Source: Rhodococcus pyridinivorans (GTDB taxonomy: Bacteria > Actinomycetota > Actinomycetes > Mycobacteriales > Mycobacteriaceae). From it: a stretch of DNA of 64,000 bases. Of the stretch, positions 17,073-25,211 are shown in pieces (the first letter of the stretch is position 1; the number at the start of each line of letters is the position of its first letter). Made by a program: the position numbers and the translations under genes. The notes below the pieces were generated by a model. The model had not been told where the DNA came from. It saw nothing but the letters and a program-made list of their open reading frames with translations, and did not search any database. The stretch lies in the NCBI RefSeq assembly GCF_900105195.1, contig NZ_FNRX01000002.1:1240001-1304000 (forward strand), read 5' to 3'.

Positions 17073-17867
17073 GTGGACGCCGCCTCGATCGCGACGGTTC
17101 TCGCATCGTCGCTGCAACTGCGACGTGCGTACGGCGCGAGCATGCGGCCGCTGACGTCCGGGGGCCACTGGTCCGAGGGTGACGGCTGGTGGATCGGCAT
17201 CACCGCAGCCCCCGACCCCGACTACAACCTCGCGCTCGTCCACGGCGGCGACGTGACCGCTCACGCCCAGCATGTCTACGAGACGCTGACGGAGGCCGGT
17301 CACCCGTCGATCGTCCTGCTCGCCGGAGACGGCCTCGGCGCCGCCCAGGTTCTCGCCGACCACGGCTGGGTGTGTGCAGGTTCGCTGGACCTGACCTACC
17401 TCGTCGCCCACGACGCTCCGATCGATCCGGGCCTCCGGGTTCTCGGCGAGGACGACATGGTGCATGCCCGCGAACTCGCCGCCGCGACCTTCGGGATCGC
17501 CCCGGGGACCGCCGCGGTCGCCTACGCCGACGTCGTCGCCCGCACCACCGGCGTCGAGGTGATCGGGATCTTCGACGACGCGGATGCGGACGACGGGGCT
17601 GCAGCTCTGCAGTCCTGCACCCTGCTCGTCGACAGCGGACCGATCCGGACGGTGTGGTCGCTCGGCACCCGCACCGGCCGGCAACGTCGCGGATACGCGA
17701 ACCGGCTGATCCGGGCCGGCGCCGCCCACACCCACACGCAGCGCGGCCCGGTCGCGATGTGCGGACTCACCAGGCCGCGTGTCACCCCGCTCTATCTCGC
17801 GGCCGGAGCGCGCGTCGCCGAGACCTGGCAGATGTGGTCCCGTCCGCGCTGGCTGCTCGGCAGCTGA
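17073..17867 (+). CDS. GNAT family N-acetyltransferase
   Basis: The 264-residue protein starts at GTG 17073, placed 5 nt after AAGGAG. The C-terminal half has the GNAT acetyl-CoA region: VWSLGTRTGRQRRGYANRLIRAG contains the R/Q-x-x-G-x-G/A-like loop, followed by a helix and LYLAAGARVAETWQMWSR. The N-terminal half looks like a second, degenerate GNAT fold. The substrate is unknown. It sits 92 bp before the Wzz-like gene but may not be functionally linked. Confidence 0.8.
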   Translation: MDAASIATVLASSLQLRRAYGASMRPLTSGGHWSEGDGWWIGITAAPDPDYNLALVHGGDVTAHAQHVYETLTEAGHPSIVLLAGDGLGAAQVLADHGWVCAGSLDLTYLVAHDAPIDPGLRVLGEDDMVHARELAAATFGIAPGTAAVAYADVVARTTGVEVIGIFDDADADDGAAALQSCTLLVDSGPIRTVWSLGTRTGRQRRGYANRLIRAGAAHTHTQRGPVAMCGLTRPRVTPLYLAAGARVAETWQMWSRPRWLLGS

Positions 17868-17959
17868 CGGACGTTCGGGTCGGTAACATTTGCCCGATTC
17901 GTCGCGACACACTGGCGACGTGCCCACTCCCCGGGGCGACAGCGAAAGGCCTGTGCATC

Positions 17960-19468
17960 GTGTCCGAACGAAGCATCCGCGACGCCGAACTGCGTCGTGA
18001 GCTCGGTGTTCCTCCCACCGTCGATCTTGTGGGGCATGCCCGCGATCTCGCTCGCGTGGCCGTGCCCGCCGCACTCGTCGCCGCGCTCGCCGCGGTCGCG
18101 GTCTTCTTCGTCCGTGACAGCGGCCCCGGGGTGTACGAGTCGTCGCTCGTCGCGGAGATCCGCTCGTCGGCATCCGTGTCCGGCAACGACGCGACCCTCG
18201 GGCAGCTCATCGCTCCCTATGTCGCGCTGTCGCAGGACTCGGCGGTCGTGGCCGCGATCGCAGCCGAGACGAACGAGGACCCCGCGAAGCTGCCGTCGAG
18301 GATCGACGTCGGCTACGGCTCGTCGCCCACCCTGCTCACCGTGACCGCCCGCGACGACTCGCAGGCCGACGCCGACCGGCTCGCGCAGACGGTCGTCACG
18401 CAGCTCGACCGCGCGCAGACCGAACGCAATCGCGTCGCCCTCGACGCGCGCATCGCCGAGCTGGACGCGGTCGTCGCCGGTCTGCGTGCCGACCTCGCCG
18501 CGAGTATCGCCACCGACGAGGAGGGCGTAGCCGATCCGGTGGTGCAGGCCGAACTCGATGCGCGGCTCGAGCAGCTCCGGCAGGCACGCTCGGGCGCGAG
18601 CCTCGAATACCTCCAGGTGCTGTCGATGCCCGCCGGTACCGGGACGAAGGTGTCCCCGATGCCGCGCGCCGAGGCCGCGGTCGCCTTTCTCGCCGTGTTC
18701 GTCCTCGTCGCCGAGTTGCTGGTCGCGCTGAACGGACGCTTCGGAGCGTCGAACAGCCCGGCCTGGGCCCGGCGGGTCGCGCGTCGCCACCGGACAGCTG
18801 TGCAGATCGAGCGCGACGATCGGGAGACGCTTCCTCTCGACACGATCGTCATGCTCGGACAGCGCGCTTCGCTCGGCGACCACATCCTCCTCCTCACCGG
18901 CGAGGGCGTGACCGTCGAGACCGACGCCTTCGGCGATGCCCGCGACCGGATCGTGTGCTGCGGAGTCGGGGAACAGTGGTGGACCCGCGCGAAGACCGAG
19001 GGGCTCGCGCTCGCCGTGATCGTGCTGCAGGCCGGGGCCGAGGAGCGAGCGCAGGCGGAGGACACACTGCGTGCCCTGGCCGAGATCGAGGTGCCCACGC
19101 GTCTCGTCCTGCTCGGTGCAGGACGCGAGTTGGTGCCCGTGCTTCCGGCCCGGCGCCGCGAAACGGCCGTGGAGGCGGCTCCCGAGCCCCCGGCTCCCGT
19201 CCCGGCCGCCGCACCTCAGCCCGCACCTGCACCTGCACCTGCGGCGCCTGCACCGCGACCAGTGCCCGACGACCGTCACCGGGCTCCGCAGCCGGTGCCG
19301 TCGCAACCCGAGTCGCTGTTCGTCCCGCCCCAGGATTCGGCCTACCGGCAGTACCGCTACGACGAAGGGCACGACTACGGATACGCCGACCAACAGAGCT
19401 ACCGGGACGGGCACGCTCATCCCGAGCAGAACGGTTACGGCGAATCTCGGGAGACGTCGCGCTACTGA
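17960..19468 (+). CDS. Wzz/PCP-like polysaccharide co-polymerase
   Basis: The 502-residue protein starts at GTG after GAAAGG. It has two membrane helices (about 31-51 and 236-257) enclosing an extracytoplasmic region with a coiled coil (ARIAELDAVVAGLRADL, LDARLEQLRQARS). This is the Wzz/chain-length-regulator topology. After the second helix comes a domain of about 150 residues that resembles the end of a bacterial tyrosine-kinase P-loop domain (ALAVIVLQAGAEERAQ, then VLLGAG) but shows no Walker A. A Pro/Ala-rich and then Tyr-rich tail follows. It likely controls polymer chain length. Confidence 0.75.
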   Translation: MSERSIRDAELRRELGVPPTVDLVGHARDLARVAVPAALVAALAAVAVFFVRDSGPGVYESSLVAEIRSSASVSGNDATLGQLIAPYVALSQDSAVVAAIAAETNEDPAKLPSRIDVGYGSSPTLLTVTARDDSQADADRLAQTVVTQLDRAQTERNRVALDARIAELDAVVAGLRADLAASIATDEEGVADPVVQAELDARLEQLRQARSGASLEYLQVLSMPAGTGTKVSPMPRAEAAVAFLAVFVLVAELLVALNGRFGASNSPAWARRVARRHRTAVQIERDDRETLPLDTIVMLGQRASLGDHILLLTGEGVTVETDAFGDARDRIVCCGVGEQWWTRAKTEGLALAVIVLQAGAEERAQAEDTLRALAEIEVPTRLVLLGAGRELVPVLPARRRETAVEAAPEPPAPVPAAAPQPAPAPAPAAPAPRPVPDDRHRAPQPVPSQPESLFVPPQDSAYRQYRYDEGHDYGYADQQSYRDGHAHPEQNGYGESRETSRY

Positions 19469-19485
19469 CCGTGTTCCCGCCCGAG

Positions 19486-19513
19486 TTGAAGCTTCGCGCC
19501 GACAGGCTATAGT
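19486..19513 (+). promoter_or_regulatory. Candidate promoter for the small gene at 19587
   Basis: TTGAAG (19486-19491) and TATAGT (19508-19513) are separated by 16 bp. It overlaps an ATG at 19515, which therefore is unlikely to be translated from this promoter. Confidence 0.55.
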
Positions 19514-19586
19514 GATGGCGGTCACTCCAGGGGATGGGTTTGGCCTGCGCAGCCGAGCACATCGGCGTCACGACGAGGAAAATGAT

Positions 19587-19745
19587 TTGTCTATCTGCAT
19601 TGCCGGCACACCGCAGCACAGCACCGCGACGCCGGGAAGCACCGAATGGATCAAGGCTCATCTCGCCCGCATGGACGACGGTGCGGGCTCCGCATCGCCC
19701 TCCGAGGACGTCGCCACCGAGAGTGTCGTCGACGCGCGCCGTTAG
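19587..19745 (+). CDS. Small protein of unknown function, TTG start
   Basis: A 52-residue frame begins at TTG 19587 with GAGGA 7 nt upstream. It opens MSICIAGTPQHSTATPGSTE and continues WIKAHLARMDDG. An ATG at 19515 in the same frame is rejected because a good promoter overlaps it. No membrane helix is seen. The gene lies 73 bp before phoU and might share its transcript. No family recognised. Confidence 0.5.
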   Translation: MSICIAGTPQHSTATPGSTEWIKAHLARMDDGAGSASPSEDVATESVVDARR

Positions 19746-19818
19746 GCTCATCTCCAGGACTGCACAGAGGACCAGCCGGGTACACGTGCCGTGAACCGGG
19801 CGACGGAGGGAGCGAGAC

Positions 19819-20466
19819 ATGAGGGAGTTGTTCCGAGGACAGCTCGACGACCTGGTCGAACGTCTCGGTGAGCTCGCCGCGGTCGCAGCCGAAGGGCTCG
19901 ACCTGGCCACTCGCGCCCTGTTCGACACCGATCTCGACGCAGCCCAGGCCGCCCTCGATCTCGATGCACGGATCGCCGAACTCGACACCGACTGTGCCGA
20001 GCGAGCGGTGCGGATCCTCGCCCTGCAGGGTCCCGTGGCCGCCGACCTGCGGTTGGTCTTCTCCGCGGTTCGTATCACGGGCGATCTCACCAGGATGGGC
20101 GAACTGAGCCTGCACATCGCGCGGGTCGTACGGCGTCGCCATCCCGAGTCGCTGGTGTACGACCTCCTGCGCGACGATCTTCGCCGGATGGCCGAACTCG
20201 CCGCGCAGATCGTCGCGATCCTGCGCGACGCGTTCACCGACTTCGACCTCGAGACGATCAAGGGCACACACGCCATCGAGACCGAACTCGATGCGGTGCA
20301 CTCGCGACTGCTCGCCCTGCTCGAGAGCCCCGAATGGGACGGCGACATCCGGACCGCGGTCGACACCGCACTCCTCGCGCGTTTCTACGGGCGGTTCGGC
20401 GACCAGGCCGTCGACGTCGCCGATCGGTTGATCTTCTTCGTCACGGGCCAACGACCAGCTGCCTGA
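19819..20466 (+). CDS. phoU: Phosphate signalling protein PhoU
   Basis: The 215-residue all-helical protein opens MRELFRGQLDDLVERLGELA and has two PhoU repeats. The conserved metal-binding-type segment DLTRMGELSLHIARVV (normally E/DxxRxGD) is present in the first, and RFYGRFGDQAVDVADRL in the second. PhoU restrains the Pst transporter and PhoR-type signalling at high phosphate. No pst genes are nearby, so it works in trans. Length is typical. Confidence 0.93.
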   Translation: MRELFRGQLDDLVERLGELAAVAAEGLDLATRALFDTDLDAAQAALDLDARIAELDTDCAERAVRILALQGPVAADLRLVFSAVRITGDLTRMGELSLHIARVVRRRHPESLVYDLLRDDLRRMAELAAQIVAILRDAFTDFDLETIKGTHAIETELDAVHSRLLALLESPEWDGDIRTAVDTALLARFYGRFGDQAVDVADRLIFFVTGQRPAA

Positions 20467-20508
20467 CTTCGCCGCGCGTACTGCCGCGAACCGTGCGATT
20501 CTCTCACC

Positions 20509-21708
20509 ATGACCCGCGACGAGCGCCTCTCGGTCGGCGGTCCTGGGGTGCCCGGGTTCGACGACCTCGACTTCGATGCTCTGTCGGTGCGGTCCGGTGC
20601 CAAGTGGGCACGGGCGGCCGCCGACGGACTGGCCCCCGCCTGGGTCGCCGACATGGATTTCCCGGTCGCACCGCCGATCGCGCGTGCGCTGCACGAGCTG
20701 GTCGACCGTAGCGATCTCGGCTATCCCGACTGGTCCCACGGGACGCCGCTGCGCGAGGAGTTCGCACAGCGCATGCGAACGCGCTACGGATGGGAACCCG
20801 ATCCCGGAGCCGTGCGCGAGCAGACGGATCTCATCCAGGCGTTGCAGCTCGTGTTGCACCTGAGCGCCACGCGCGGCGATGCGGTGGCGATCCAGACACC
20901 GAACTACCCGCCGTTCCTCGCGTCAGTGCGACGGATGGGTCTGCAGCAGATCGACTTTCCGTTCGTCGACCGGGGCGACGGGTGGGTGCTCGACTTCGAT
21001 GTGTTCGAGCCGTTGGCGGCGCGTCGTCGTCCGCGGGTGCTGGTGCTCGTCAACCCGCACAACCCCACCGGACGGGTGCTCACGCGTGAGGAACTCGAGC
21101 GGATCGCCGATCTCGCCGAACGGTTCGACATGCTCGTCGTCAGCGACGAGATCCATGCCGAACTGATCTACGAACCGCACCGGCATATCCCGTTCGCCTC
21201 GCTCGGGCCGGAGACCGCTGCCCGCACGGTGACTCTCACCTCCGCCAGCAAGGCGTTCAATCTCGCGGGGATGCGGTGCGCGGTGGTGCACTACGGCTCC
21301 GAGGCCCTGTTGAAGCGCCGGGACGCGGAGCCGTTCGACCTGTACGGGACGGTCTCGGTGCCGGGCGTGGTCGCGACGCTCGCCGCGTGGCGCGAGGGCG
21401 GTGCATGGCAGCGCGACCTGCTGCAGGTCCTCGACCGGAACCGTCGACGGGTGGACGAGGTTCTGCGCGAACGGATTCCGGATCTGCGGCACCACCTGCC
21501 GCAGGGTACCTACCTGACGTGGTTGAACACCGGGCCGCTCGGCATCGACGATCCGGTGTCGACCGTCCGCGATCGGGGACGTGTCCTCGCCGACGGTGGG
21601 GTGCGGTTCGGGTCGGGCGCACGCAACTTCCTGCGCATCAACTTCGCGACGTCGGGGCCGATCCTCGATCGCATCCTCGACGGGATCACCGACGCGCTCG
21701 GTGCCTGA
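20509..21708 (+). CDS. PatB/MalY-type PLP-dependent aminotransferase or C-S lyase
   Basis: The 399-residue fold-type I PLP enzyme has WVADMDF near the N-terminus (the MalY/PatB signature), NPHNPTGRVL, DEIHAELIY and the Schiff-base lysine Lys248 in TSASKAFNLAG. Members cleave cystathionine or other C-S bonds, or act as aminotransferases. It starts 42 bp after phoU and may be co-transcribed. The exact reaction cannot be read from sequence. Confidence 0.88.
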   Translation: MTRDERLSVGGPGVPGFDDLDFDALSVRSGAKWARAAADGLAPAWVADMDFPVAPPIARALHELVDRSDLGYPDWSHGTPLREEFAQRMRTRYGWEPDPGAVREQTDLIQALQLVLHLSATRGDAVAIQTPNYPPFLASVRRMGLQQIDFPFVDRGDGWVLDFDVFEPLAARRRPRVLVLVNPHNPTGRVLTREELERIADLAERFDMLVVSDEIHAELIYEPHRHIPFASLGPETAARTVTLTSASKAFNLAGMRCAVVHYGSEALLKRRDAEPFDLYGTVSVPGVVATLAAWREGGAWQRDLLQVLDRNRRRVDEVLRERIPDLRHHLPQGTYLTWLNTGPLGIDDPVSTVRDRGRVLADGGVRFGSGARNFLRINFATSGPILDRILDGITDALGA

Positions 21709-21724
21709 TCGTCAGCACACCCCG

Positions 21725-22846
21725 TCACCACACCGCGTCGGCCGGGGTGTTCGTGGACTCGAGTGTGTCGTTCGCGGCCGCGCATCCGGAGGTCGCCGAA
21801 GCGACCACGGCGCGTGAGGGTTTGGCCGAGAAGTTCTGGTAGAGCAGCCCGAAGTTCTGCTCGACGTCGGCCTTGTTCGTCCCGCGGTCGCGCATCGAGT
21901 AGACGAAAACCTTCTGTACCCAGCCGAGCCGGCGGGCCTCTGCGATACCGTCGGCGATGATGTCGGCCTGCCGTTGCGTGCTCACCGCGTTCGAGGCGGT
22001 GCCGGTCGGGGCGCCGAACTCGGTGGCCCACACCGGTGTCGCGGCGTCGCCGTACTGCACCATGGTGTCGCGCATCAGACGCATGCGGTAGAAGGTGTTC
22101 CAGCTCTGCGTGCTCACATCGGACGGCAGTGCCGGATAACTGTAGGGGTGGACGGAGAGGATGTCGAAGTACTGGTGCGCCCCGCGCGCGTAGAGCTGCT
22201 GCACGTAGGTGACGGGGGAGATGTCGGAACCGTTGTCCACCGCCGGTGCGAGTCCGCCGTTGAGGATCCGGGCATTCGGTTGCACGGACTTGACGGCCGG
22301 AGCGGCCGCGGCGAGCAACTCGACGTACTTGCCGACGTCGGGACGGGGACGGAAGAAGTTCGTCAGGTTCGGTTCGTTCCAGATCTCCCAGTGCGTCACG
22401 CGGGTCGAATAGCGCTGTGCCGCCTGCCGGGCGAAACCGGCGAAGGCTGCCGGGTCGGCGGGGTATCCGTGAGTGTCGCCGCCGCCCGCGACGCGCGCCC
22501 AGGCCGGGGTGTACGCGACGATGCCGACCACCTCGAGTCCGCGGGCCCGAGCACGATCCACCACACGGTCGGGCACCGACCAGTTCTGTTGTCCGCGGTT
22601 CGGTTCGATCACCGACCAGTCGATGTCCACGCGCAGCCACCGGGCGCCGACCGCCCGGATCGTGTCGAGTTCGCGGTCGAGTTCGGAGTCCGGCAGATAC
22701 ATCAGCGGTGCGCCGGCGGCGATGCCGATGTCGTCGGTCGCGCAGGTGGTCGGCGGAGGGGGTTGGGGCGGTGGAGCGCACGCTGCGAGTGCGGCGAGGG
22801 TGCACGAGAGGGCTGTGGCCAGTGCAACGTGTGCGAGACGACCCAT
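21725..22846 (-). CDS. GH5/GH39-like glycoside hydrolase lipoprotein
   Basis: This 373-residue lipoprotein starts at an ATG with CAGGAGAG upstream. The signal ends LAALAAC. The mature protein is a clan-A TIM barrel: acid/base Glu in HWEIWNEPN and nucleophile Glu in WATEFGAPTG. It is a paralogue of the protein at 24095-25186, sharing long identical stretches such as HPYSYPALPSD. The pair flanks a CelD-like acetyltransferase within the exopolysaccharide locus, which suggests polymer editing at the cell surface. Substrate unknown. Confidence 0.8.
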   Translation of the reverse strand: MGRLAHVALATALSCTLAALAACAPPPQPPPPTTCATDDIGIAAGAPLMYLPDSELDRELDTIRAVGARWLRVDIDWSVIEPNRGQQNWSVPDRVVDRARARGLEVVGIVAYTPAWARVAGGGDTHGYPADPAAFAGFARQAAQRYSTRVTHWEIWNEPNLTNFFRPRPDVGKYVELLAAAAPAVKSVQPNARILNGGLAPAVDNGSDISPVTYVQQLYARGAHQYFDILSVHPYSYPALPSDVSTQSWNTFYRMRLMRDTMVQYGDAATPVWATEFGAPTGTASNAVSTQRQADIIADGIAEARRLGWVQKVFVYSMRDRGTNKADVEQNFGLLYQNFSAKPSRAVVASATSGCAAANDTLESTNTPADAVW

Positions 22847-23011
22847 CGACTCTCCTGATGTATCATTCGGACAATTCAGGCATCGGTCGTAACGTCGCGC
22901 CGCCGACCTGCGATTCTTGCGGTGGAGCGAGCGGCAGACCGACGCCGCGAATTCACTGTAACGAGCAGGAGGCCGGAAGATGCGGGATTCGTGGACCGAA
23001 GGTTCCGGTGC

Positions 23012-24094
23012 ATGCGCACCGTGAATTTCGAGATCCACGACGAAACATCCGCAGTCCGGCTCTCCGCGGAATGGGACGATCTCGCCCAGGAGGTGGGTCG
23101 GCGCGTCGCGACCCGCCCCTCCTACGTACTGGCCTGGAATCGGATGGGGCGCGGCCGATCGGCCGTGTGCACCGTCCGGCGCGACGGGCGCCTCGTCGGA
23201 CTCGCGCCCCTGCACGCCCGCACCCGTCTCGGGGTCACCGCTCTACGACTCCCGGCTCACGGCCTCGCCACGATAGGAACCTTCCTCGCGACCGACGAGG
23301 CCGCGCTCGCCGACCTGCTCGACGGCATCGCCGATCGGAACATGGCACTGCAACTCGACCACGTCGATCTCACCGACCCTCTCGTCGAGATGCTGCATGC
23401 TTCGCCTCGCTGGAGCATCGACATCGCCGGAACCGAGCGGTGCCTGACCGTCGATGTCGCCACCGGTGCCGGCGCCGAATCGCTGCGTAGTCGGCGCACA
23501 CTGAGAACACTGTCTCGGCTCGAACGCTCGCTGGAACGCGAAGGCACCCCGGTCTCCGTCGAAGTGGTGCGCGATCCGGACCATCTCGCGCAGAGGTGGC
23601 GCGATATCACCGCGGTCGCCGCGGCCGCCGACGCACACAGCGGGCGCGACAACTTCTGTGCGCCGCCGTTCACCGCGTTCACCCGGCCGCTGCTCGACGC
23701 CGAGGCCCGCGCCGGCCGGCTGCTCATCGTGGGCCTGCTCGTCGGCGACCGATGGACGGCACATGAGATCATGTTCCGCACCGGGACCACGGCCGAGATG
23801 TGGTTGAGCCGCTTCCATCCCGAGGTACGCCGCTACCAGCCCGGCCAGTTGCTGCAGCGCCACCTCGCCGACCGCCACGACGAGCTGGGCATCGACCGCT
23901 TCGACTATCTGCTCGGCACATCGGAATTCAAGGAGCAGTGGTCGAACGGTGACTACCGGGTGGGGCGGATCGTCGCCGTCCCCACCTCGCGACCGCACCA
24001 CCGATGGACCCTCCGCGCCGCGGATCTCGGAGCCGACCTCGTCCGTCCCCTGCGCCTGGCGGCGCGCGATGCTCTCACGTCGAACCGCTGCTGA
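23012..24094 (+). CDS. CelD/BioF2-like GNAT acetyltransferase
   Basis: The 360-residue protein matches the PF13480-type (BioF2/CelD-like) fold: an N-terminal FEIHDETSAVRLSAEWDDLA segment and a C-terminal acyl-CoA region with AEMWLSRFHPEVRRYQPGQLL and DYLLGTSEFKEQW. Such genes recur in cellulose and exopolysaccharide clusters, where they are thought to acylate the polymer or precursor. ATG 23012 follows GAAGG by 8 nt. An upstream in-frame GTG is possible. Its stop abuts the stop of the convergent GH gene with no gap. Confidence 0.78.
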   Translation: MRTVNFEIHDETSAVRLSAEWDDLAQEVGRRVATRPSYVLAWNRMGRGRSAVCTVRRDGRLVGLAPLHARTRLGVTALRLPAHGLATIGTFLATDEAALADLLDGIADRNMALQLDHVDLTDPLVEMLHASPRWSIDIAGTERCLTVDVATGAGAESLRSRRTLRTLSRLERSLEREGTPVSVEVVRDPDHLAQRWRDITAVAAAADAHSGRDNFCAPPFTAFTRPLLDAEARAGRLLIVGLLVGDRWTAHEIMFRTGTTAEMWLSRFHPEVRRYQPGQLLQRHLADRHDELGIDRFDYLLGTSEFKEQWSNGDYRVGRIVAVPTSRPHHRWTLRAADLGADLVRPLRLAARDALTSNRC

Positions 24095-25186
24095 TCAGAG
24101 GCAACCGGGAATGACCGCGGCCGTGCGCAGCACGTCCCAGGCCGGCTTGGGCGACCCGTCGTGTGTGAGGACCCCGAAGTTCTGTTCGCGATCGGCCACC
24201 TCGGTGCCCCGGTCGAGGAGGCTGTAGACGAACAGCTTGTCGACGAAGCCCAACGCGCGTTGCTCGGTGATCCCGTCGCGCAGGATGTCGGCCTGCTCCG
24301 TGGGCCCGACCGCGTCGGTGTCCGTGCCCGTCGGTGCCCCGAACTCCGTTGCCCAGATGGGCTTGTCGGAATCCCCGTGCTCGACCATGACGGTGCGCAT
24401 CTCGCGCATGCGGTAGAAGGAGTTCCAGTCGGAGGTCGAGGCGTCGGACGGGAGAGCGGGATAGCTGTAGGGATGCATGCCCACCACGTCGAAGGCCGGC
24501 GACACGCCCTGGTCGTACAACTCGGTGAGGAAGGTCGTCGGGGCGATGTCGGAGCCGTTGTCGGTGCCGGGGGACAGGCCGCCGGTGATCACCACCGCCC
24601 CGGGGTCGACGTTGCGGATCGCCTCCGACGCCGCCACGAGCAGGTCGGCGTACGCGCCGACGTCGGGTTGCGGGGTGAAGAAGGCCGTCAGGTTCGGCTC
24701 GTTCCAGATCTCCCAGTGCGTGACTCTGTCCGAGTAGCGATCGGCGACGTCGCCTGCGAAGCGCCCGAATTCGCCGGGGTCGGCAGGCATCCCGTGCGGA
24801 TCGCCGGGGTCGGCCTCCGACGTCCGCGCCCAGTGCGGAGTGTGGGTGAGCAGGCCCAGCACCTGCAGGTCGTGCGCGTCGGCCGCGGCGACGACCCGGT
24901 CGGTGCCCCTCCAGTCGAAGCGTCCGCGCGCGGGTTCGATGATCGACCAGTCCATGTCGAACCGGATCCAGCCGGCGCCGCTGTCGGCGACCTTCGACAT
25001 GTACGCGTCGAGGTCGTCGGCGTCGAGGGAGTCGAGACCGGCTCCCGTCGCGACCCCGAGACTGTCGGCGGTCAGATCTGTTCGGCAGTCGCGTGCCTCG
25101 GTGCTCTGGGTACACGACAGAGCGAACACACCGACAAGGGTGAGAACGGCGCGGAGCGGCATGGACCGCGACACGCGACGCGGCAT
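24095..25186 (-). CDS. GH5/GH39-like glycoside hydrolase lipoprotein, second copy
   Basis: The 363-residue paralogue of 21725-22846 has the same catalytic blocks (EIWNEPN, WATEFGAPTG) and a lipobox-like FALSC in its signal. The N-terminus is not certain: ATG 25186 or 25162 both fit and neither has a good ribosome binding site. It is the last gene of the minus-strand operon that includes the flippase, GT4, O-antigen ligase and tandem hydrolase, lying 25 bp after the flippase stop. Confidence 0.8.
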   Translation of the reverse strand: MPRRVSRSMPLRAVLTLVGVFALSCTQSTEARDCRTDLTADSLGVATGAGLDSLDADDLDAYMSKVADSGAGWIRFDMDWSIIEPARGRFDWRGTDRVVAAADAHDLQVLGLLTHTPHWARTSEADPGDPHGMPADPGEFGRFAGDVADRYSDRVTHWEIWNEPNLTAFFTPQPDVGAYADLLVAASEAIRNVDPGAVVITGGLSPGTDNGSDIAPTTFLTELYDQGVSPAFDVVGMHPYSYPALPSDASTSDWNSFYRMREMRTVMVEHGDSDKPIWATEFGAPTGTDTDAVGPTEQADILRDGITEQRALGFVDKLFVYSLLDRGTEVADREQNFGVLTHDGSPKPAWDVLRTAAVIPGCL

Positions 25187-25211
25187 CGACCGCGAAAGGG
25201 ACACTGCAACC

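Noticed and set aside
19515..19586. ATG at 19515 as start of the small protein
   Set aside because: It lies directly in the -10/+1 region of a good promoter. The TTG at 19587 has a proper Shine-Dalgarno.
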